Part shown: in pieces, positions 59,320 through 64,000 of the stretch
How positions within the stretch are numbered: the first letter of the stretch is position 1
Layout: each line of letters starts with the position of its first letter
NCBI GenBank assembly: GCA_951799405.1
Contig: OX637356.1
Location: 13,663,229-13,727,228 of the forward strand
DNA from: Agapetus fuscipes
Lineage: Eukaryota; Arthropoda; Insecta; Trichoptera; Glossosomatidae
DNA: 64,000 bases
Direction: 5' to 3'
Notes under the pieces: model-generated
Database searches by the model: none
What the model saw: the letters and a program-made list of their open reading frames with translations, nothing else
Told to the model about the DNA's origin: nothing
Made by a program: the position numbers and the translations under genes

Positions 59320-59460
59320 CCTCTCATGCAGTAAAAAAAATGGTTCCTTTTTGGTAATGTCAACCATGTTTCAGGCAAAGTCAGCAAAAGTTGCAGGGTG
59401 TATGCTCATTTGTGATTTGCAGCTTTATTGTTATTTGAACATGTAGCATTTCGATACCTT
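59320..59460 (+). mobile_element. Repeat A fragment
   Basis: ATGGTTCCTTTTTGGTAATG, TCAACCATGTTTCAGGCAAA, AGTTGCAGGGTGTATGCTCA. Confidence 0.65.
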
Positions 59461-59507
59461 AAAGTTAAAACCGAATAAGTGACATAATAAGTTAACATAG
59501 TTTTCTC

Positions 59508-59630
59508 TGATAAATGAACCTTTTCCTATTTTCTACGAGAGGAAATGCTATACATGTGTGACAATCCTGTAGTTAGAATTTTGTAATGAGTATTTCTTTA
59601 TAATTAGTTCACTTACTTTCAGGGCTATTC
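59508..59630. repeat. Repeat K copy
   Basis: TTTTCCTATTTTCTACGAGA, AATGAGTATTTCTTTATAAT, AGTTCACTTACTTTCAGG, as at 33028-33130. Confidence 0.55.
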
Positions 59631-59681
59631 TTAGACATTTTAGTCGACGGCTGAGCCCACGCTTTGACAAACTAATGATGC

Positions 59682-59801
59682 CTGGGTTGAAAGTCTCATC
59701 ACCACGGTCATTCTAACCTACCGAATTTTGGTAATATTTGTATGAAGACTAATCAGCTGTTCACTTGCGGCCATCTTGGATTGACAGGTCTTCATACAAA
59801 T
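59682..59801 (+). mobile_element. MITE-M, one-armed copy
   Basis: CTGGGTTGAAAGTCTCATCA, CCACGGTCATTCTAACCTAC, GACTAATCAGCTGTTCACTT, ATTGACAGGTCTTCATACAA. Same truncation side as 56406. Confidence 0.78.
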
Positions 59802-59854
59802 GCACTACTAAAATATCTAACCATACAGCAACATTTGGGTTTCAATATTGTTAG

Positions 59855-60040
59855 TCAATATGTGACATGTGTTAGCACGAACTTCTACGTGTCTGCTTAT
59901 AGAAATGCATTTAATAAGAATCTTAAATTTTATGTATCTTTTCAACTTATTTTTTTTTCATAGATTCGTTTGGTGAGCGCTATCTTTAAGTGGAAAACAC
60001 CTAAAGAACCCTCTGCGAGCTTGATCGTCACTGTGACTTG
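59855..60040. mobile_element. Repeat A 3' fragment and inverted SINE-1 3' scrap
   Basis: Plus A piece 59855-59955 (GTGTTAGCACGAACTTCTAC, GTGTCTGCTTATAGAAATGC), then minus SINE-1 end 59965-60040 (TTTGGTGAGCGCTATC, AACCCTCTGCGAGCTTGATC). Confidence 0.6.
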
Positions 60041-60381
60041 ATATCAAAATCTATGGGTCAAACCACCTCAAGCCACCGAACCATGACGTAGACAAAACGG
60101 AAAACGTATACGAGTATGTTTGGGCAAACAAAGAATCACTCTGGGATCTGGATAATTCGATGTAATTTACCTCCGGTCACGGCCGACTATCTCTTCAGGT
60201 GGATGGGTTGAAATTCCCCGATTATCGGCGATACATATGGATAAATAGTAAATAGGCTGGACCGAAACAATTTGGCGAAGGGTTAAAATTGTGGGTGTAG
60301 AAAGACATAGAGGACGAGATACTCATAAATGCGAAAAATATATTTGCGTTCAACAACAAAAATAACTTAAATATTTAAGCA
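60041..60381. other. No gene seen
   Basis: GC-balanced, unmatched in the window; no supported frame. Confidence 0.35.
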
Positions 60382-60620
60382 TTTCCTTGACTTATAGGTT
60401 GGCATGAGGGTGACCACCCATACTGTAAAATGATGGTTCACTTTGCCAATGTCACCCTTGTTTCAGGGAAGGTCGGCAAGAGTTGCAGGGCTTAAGTTCA
60501 TTTGAGATTGGGTTTGTATATAGTAAGTCCACATGCGGCATGTGTTAGAGCGAACATATACGTGTCTGCTTGTGGAAATGCTTTCAATATGAATTTCATA
60601 TTACTTGGGTTCAATTTCAT
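60382..60620 (+). mobile_element. Repeat A
   Basis: TTCCTTGACTTATAGGTTGG, ATGTCACCCTTGTTTCAGGG, CCACATGCGGCATGTGTTAG, CGTGTCTGCTTGTGGAAATG. The tail is missing. Confidence 0.82.
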
Positions 60621-60639
60621 AAAACTTCGATTAATTTCT

Positions 60640-60772
60640 CACTTCAACTGAATTAGTTGGCGCAAGGCCGGTCCCTTTCTTGTAAAAATAAATAAGTTCC
60701 ACTCGCCGCATACGACCCTTTCGGGTAGCACGCTGCACGAAGTTACACTATATGTGTAGCTTACTCCCGTCA
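60640..60772 (+). mobile_element. SINE-2 tail
   Basis: CACTTCAACTGAATTAGTTG, GCGCAAGGCCGGTCCC, TTGTAAAAATAAATAAGTTC, GCACGAAGTTACACTATATG, TGTAGCTTA. Confidence 0.7.
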
Positions 60773-60774
60773 CG

Positions 60775-61000
60775 TCCCATAATTTATTTTAGGATTCAAT
60801 CAAATTTGGTTCACAGTTTACTTTTGTACTGGTCGCCTCTTATACGAGTCTGCGTTCAAAGCATCGCGATCCCTATTTATAGGTGTATAAGGGTTACTCT
60901 GGCAAACGCGACACCACGCTAGAATATTCTTACTTAGAAGCTTCGAGCGAACACTAGTACATCTATCCAATAGTTATGTACGTTGAGTTCAGACTCAGTA
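60775..61000 (-). mobile_element. LTR-3-like fragment
   Basis: Minus strand: ACCTATAAATAGGGATCGCG (TATA), AACTGTGAACCAAATTTGAT, TCCTAAAATAAATTATGGG: same order as 12478-12595. Limits and TSD unresolved. Confidence 0.4.
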
Positions 61001-61389
61001 TTCGAACTCTATGCCACTTTATATTCACACTAGAGGCTCGGCCAAAAGCTCAGTGGTCCCCAACATTTGGTGGTCTTATGGCAGTGGCGCTCCTGCGTCG
61101 GAAGCAACTTTATCGCCAAATAAACAACCAGGGGTGCGCGTCCCAACGACCGCCACTTCAAGGCGATTTGTAGGGCCAAAGGTTTTTACCCTTTTTTGCG
61201 TTACGCAAGATCCACCTGTATTTATTATTTCAATTGCCCTCCAGGTGTGTTTGAATCAAAAAGGTTCGGTTTATGAAAAAAAATACTGTAGGTTATTTTT
61301 CTTTATCAAACACTTAATAGTACTTTTAATTCACTTTGTCTAACGCTGGAAAAGCCATAATTTCAGAAGTTTGAAAATTTTAAAATGTT
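61001..61389. other. Unassigned; possibly LTR-element internal sequence
   Basis: Contains GTGGTCCCCAACATTTGGTG and a GC-rich stretch to about 61180. Plus frames (60976-61173, 61011-61343) lack gag/pol motifs. Confidence 0.3.
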
Positions 61390-61762
61390 TTTTATCACAA
61401 CTAAGCTACACATACAGTGTAACTTCTTGCCTGCATTATTACCGAAGTATTCGCATTGTATGGCGATTCAGGACCTGTTTATTTTAGAGGTCCAGCCTCA
61501 CACCAACTACTTCAGATAAAGTGGGAGCTTCCGAGGGGGGTGTTTTTCATTTCTTGTAAAGACTTGTACACCTTATAGGTATTTACATATTTTAGGTTTG
61601 CAATAAACATCAAAACGGGAAATCTTTCTGACACCCTCAGTGGGGTCGAACCTGTGCTTTCGGCATGGAATGCAAGCATTGTACCAACTAGACGTGATTC
61701 GAACCCACGACCTTACATTTACCAGTCCACAGCGTTGTCACTCGATTACAAACCGGTTTTTG
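61390..61762 (-). mobile_element. Dimer: SINE-1 head fused to SINE-2
   Basis: Minus strand: 61762-61690 is a SINE-1 tRNA-like head (AAACCGGTTTGTAATCGAGT, GTCGTGGGTTCGAATCACG), then directly TAGTTGGTACAATGCTTGCA (SINE-2 head without its first bases), CACAGGTTCGACCCCACTGA and the SINE-2 body to GTGTAGCTTAGTTGT. Two tRNA-like B boxes sit about 75 bp apart in one orientation. Confidence 0.78.
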
Positions 61763-62203
61763 TCTCATAGATGTTTTGTTTTGTTTTTCATTCGCTGTGC
61801 AGTAAAAATGAAAACATGAACACAAAAGAAAAAAAAATGTAAATCCATAATATGTAACAACGTTTTCTTATATCCCATTTTAGGAACATCTTAAACAAAA
61901 ACATAATTGTTTTCTTTAGCCTAGTACTGGCATTAAAACAAAAACTAAAAGTAAGTTAGTAAGCAAGATTAAGTCAGAATTAGTTTAGTGTTTAGTGAGA
62001 TATGGGAAGCGTTTTGTTAAGAGGGGACTTTCCCTTTTACGAAATACAAAGTCAGACATTTTTGGATCAAGTCAAGATAAATGATAGAACGTATATGAAT
62101 GAATAAAGTCAGATATAAGTATCTGATAACACAACTCCTGCGATATTAAAAATTTAAGTAAACATAATCTTATTTCTCTTTTTCTTGATTTAGATATTTT
62201 GAT
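61763..62203. other. No gene seen
   Basis: AT-rich, no recognised repeat. Confidence 0.35.
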
Positions 62204-62463
62204 CTGTTCCTTGACTTATAGGTTGGTATGCGGCTGACCACCCATGCTGTAAAAAATGGTTCACTTTGCCAATGTCACCCCTGTTACAGGGAAGGACGGC
62301 AAGAGTTGCAGGGTGTATGTCCGTTTGAGATTGGTTTTTATGTTGTAGGCTCACATGAGGCACGTGCAAGCGCGAACTTGTACGTGTCTTGGTTGTGGGA
62401 ATGCATATAATGTGAATCTCCAATGTAACATATCTTTGCAACTTAGATTAGATAAGATTAGAT
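62204..62463 (+). mobile_element. Repeat A1, full length
   Basis: GTTCCTTGACTTATAGGTTG, AATGTCACCCCTGTTACAGG, GTGCAAGCGCGAACTTGTAC, CTTTGCAACTTAGATTAGAT, AAGATTAGAT. Frames inside it (for example 62228-62410) are A artefacts. Confidence 0.9.
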
Positions 62464-62514
62464 CTGTGATTTACAAAGCATATTTCATGAAGTTTATCAT
62501 TACTTTTCATTTCT

Positions 62515-62620
62515 TATAACTCAAAGAATACAAACAATTAATTATCTTCATTTAAGTATATACAGCAAACAAACACTAAACAAAATGGAAATAAAAATGG
62601 AAAATTGTAGCAAGAAAAAA
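62515..62620 (-). mobile_element. RTE-alpha 3' UTR scrap
   Basis: Plus text AAGAATACAAACAATTAATT, ATTTAAGTATATACAGCAAA, CAAACACTAAACAAAATGG parallels the UTR between LINE and A at 34196-34260. Confidence 0.5.
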
Positions 62621-62676
62621 AACAAACATTTTTATTCCCGTTTCCAGTATCATCATTATTTTCCACCCATCATTTG

Positions 62677-62793
62677 TCAACGACGATACCATGTTGAAAG
62701 CACCGGTTCCCATCAGATCACCGAAGTTAAGCAACAATGGGCGCGGATGCTACTTGGATGGGTGACCGCTCAGGTACACCGCGTGTCGTTGTC
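62677..62793 (+). promoter_or_regulatory. 5S-derived internal Pol III promoter region of the SINE
   Basis: The 5S box A, intermediate element and box C region (AGTTAAGCA, TGGGCGCGG, TGGATGGGTGACCGCT) that TFIIIA/TFIIIC recognise in 5S genes are largely intact. In the fused element they lie upstream of a tRNA-type A/B box pair. Whether either is used is unknown. Confidence 0.6.
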
Positions 62794-63090
62794 AATTCTT
62801 GGACCGGTCCGTAGTCCAGTGGCAGCACTTTGGACTTGTAAATGGAAGGTTTGTGGATTCGGATCCCGGCGGAGCACAAAAATATACCATACATATTTTC
62901 AAAATGTGCTCTTCGCCGGGTGGAAAAATTCATAAGCCTTACCAAAGACCGGTCACTGAAAGCTCCATCCAACCTTACAACAACTGGGTCTTGCTTGAGA
63001 ATTGGCGCTTTCTACAGCGACGACCAAGCTTGCAGAGGGCTCTTGAGGTGTGATACACACAAAACAGCGCTCACCAAATAAATCATCCTT
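62677..63090 (+). mobile_element. 5S-tRNA SINE-1 (copy 2, best preserved)
   Basis: 62677-62793 is a complete, about 117-bp 5S-rRNA-like sequence: TCAACGACGATACCATGTTG, GGTTCCCATCAGATCACCG, AAGTTAAGCAACAATGGGCG (box A region), CTACTTGGATGGGTGACCGC (box C region), CACCGCGTGTCGTTG. A 7-bp linker leads to the SINE-1 head at 62801 (GGACCGGTCCGTAGTCCAGT; GATTCGGATCCCGGCGGAGC), the shared body and the type-1 tail (ACACACAAAACAGCGCTCAC, CAAATAAATCATCC, then a TTATTG run). Not a 5S gene: it continues without a T-run terminator into the SINE. Confidence 0.93.
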
Positions 63091-64000
63091 ATATTGTTAT
63101 TATTGTTATTATCAATTCATTGCAGAAACAAAAATTGTGATGCTTTAAGGGGTTAAACTCAAAACAAATTAAGTACATCATGAAATTCCGAAATTGTACT
63201 TTTGCAAAGCCGCGCCTTAATCAAGCTATTTCGCTAGCTGGTTGTCGAGTTGCGATAAGAAAAACGTTTCTTAAAAGGATATTACACAATCGGAATCATT
63301 ATCGTTCGAGTTGCGAACTTGGCAGATAGCAAAATCGTACCCCAAGAAGAAAACTAAGTTCCAAAGAAAATGTATCAAAAATAAAACGCTCGCTAGAAAC
63401 GCTGTATATGTTTGGATTCATTTTTGGGAAAGGTGAATGGTTTAGTTTAAATTTTTAATTTTATACTTGTGGCACTGTTCAGCCAACTAGTAACAATAAT
63501 ATAAGAATCGAAAACGTTATTAGTTTTCCGAGTAAGTTTGCTAGAAGTTTAACGTTTGAAATTTGTTACAAATATCGGAGGGAACTTGTTGAAAATTACA
63601 CAAAGTTGGATTCCTCGGTTGCTATTCTAGGATTACGTTAATACACACGGAAGGATATATATTTGTACCGCGTTCTAAGTTTGTGGAATGAAACGAGAGT
63701 TGTTTTCTGCAAATCGATTTGAAATGGAAAATTAATTTTGTTTTTAAAAGTTAATTTCGGTGATTCGTAACGCTATGAAAGATTCCATTGATATCTTTGA
63801 TGATTTTACAATTGACACTCTGAAAACTTTGCACACAGCTGATGACGAAACGTTAATTTTTTTTTCTTCACCTTTCCTTGTTTTTAAGTTAAATAAAATG
63901 TTTTCCAGAGGTGGAAGTCTCGACGGCCTCGAAAATAGGATGGAATAAAACATGGCAGCGTATCAACAGCTGATTGTTGTTCCATAGAAAATGGATCAGG
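63091..64000. other. No gene seen to the window end
   Basis: AT-rich, not matched elsewhere in the window. At 63744-63953 both strands are open for 60-70 codons, but neither product is recognised (GGTGGAAGTCTCGACGGCCT at 63911 is the only GC-rich spot). Confidence 0.4.

Noticed and set aside
62228..62410. Conserved small protein family (MRLTTHAVKNGSLCQCHPCF-like)
   Set aside because: The frame appears at many loci on both strands solely because it is a translation of repeat A; stops and indels are scattered without codon-position bias.
62677..62793. Functional 5S rRNA gene
   Set aside because: Full-length 5S similarity, but it reads through into SINE-1 without a terminator and is repeated in the same fusion at 58206-58613.
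62727..62972. Protein from the SINE-1 antisense frame (MNFSTQRRAH-like)
   Set aside because: Produced by every SINE-1 copy that happens to stay open; SINEs are non-coding.
63744..63953. Gene at the right edge
   Set aside because: Both strands are open over the same interval, no motif and no splice signals; chance in AT-rich DNA.

Overview
The window is AT-rich, non-coding eukaryotic DNA packed with transposable elements. R1-like, jockey/CR1-like and RTE-like LINE remnants, gypsy-type solo LTRs, tRNA-derived SINEs and hAT/foldback MITEs together suggest an arthropod, most likely an insect (inference; no host gene was found to fix the taxon). I see no convincing host exon, rRNA operon, genuine tRNA gene or CRISPR array. 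Almost every open frame of 60-250 codons is a by-product of repeats.

Labels used below are mine. Repeat A (about 280 bp, dozens of copies on both strands) starts near TTCCTTGACTTATAGG and ends in a (GATTA)n-type tail. Subtype A1 has the pentamer tail; A2 ends in ATTATAGATTAT-like sequence. In several places it directly follows the 3' end of an RTE-like LINE (RTE-alpha), so I read it as that LINE's 3' UTR. RTE-beta is a sister LINE ending in (TTACAG)n. SINE-1 has a tRNA-like head (TAGTCCAGTGGTAACAC / GGTTCGAATCCCG), two alternative 3' tails, and in two copies an extra 5S-rRNA-derived head. SINE-2 has a tRNA-like head TAGCTCAGTTGGTAGAG / GGTTCGAATCCCACC. SINE-3 has a Ser/Leu-type tRNA-like head (TGGCCGAGGGG). 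LTR-1 (19919, 25514, 29533) and LTR-2 (46880) are solo-LTR-like with perfect 4-bp target-site duplications (TSDs). LTR-3 fragments lie at 1823, about 12395 and about 60775. G, E, I, H and K are other dispersed repeats.

Layout. 1-16 kb: a third-order nest (repeat I > A > SINE-1 and a TTAA foldback), a 7-bp minisatellite (2.8-3.2 kb), a hAT MITE (4.5-4.9 kb), tandem A copies, a foldback-like inverted satellite (11.6-12.1 kb) and a 33-bp minisatellite (14-15 kb). 16-31 kb: A/SINE/LINE mosaics, LTR-1 with an R1-like LINE inside (19.9-21.3 kb), two further LTR-1 copies in opposite orientation, and a jockey/CR1-like fragment inserted in a SINE-1 tail. 31-37 kb: A inserted into RTE-beta, a long-TIR MITE, and the only long coding region, a 610-codon reverse-transcriptase ORF (34781-36613, minus) followed by its A-type 3' UTR and a second truncated copy head to tail. 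37-50 kb: SINE, LINE and LTR-2 remnants in AT-rich DNA. 50-60 kb: several foldback/MITE families, a second hAT copy with A inside, a paired inverted MITE and the first 5S-tRNA SINE. 60-64 kb: SINE-2/SINE-1 dimers, the second 5S-tRNA SINE, then about 0.9 kb with nothing recognisable.

The elements do not form a pathway. They record a retrotransposition ecology: LINEs carrying reverse transcriptase, and Pol III-promoted SINEs that swap heads and tails and probably borrow the LINE machinery (inference). Insertions inside insertions give a relative chronology.
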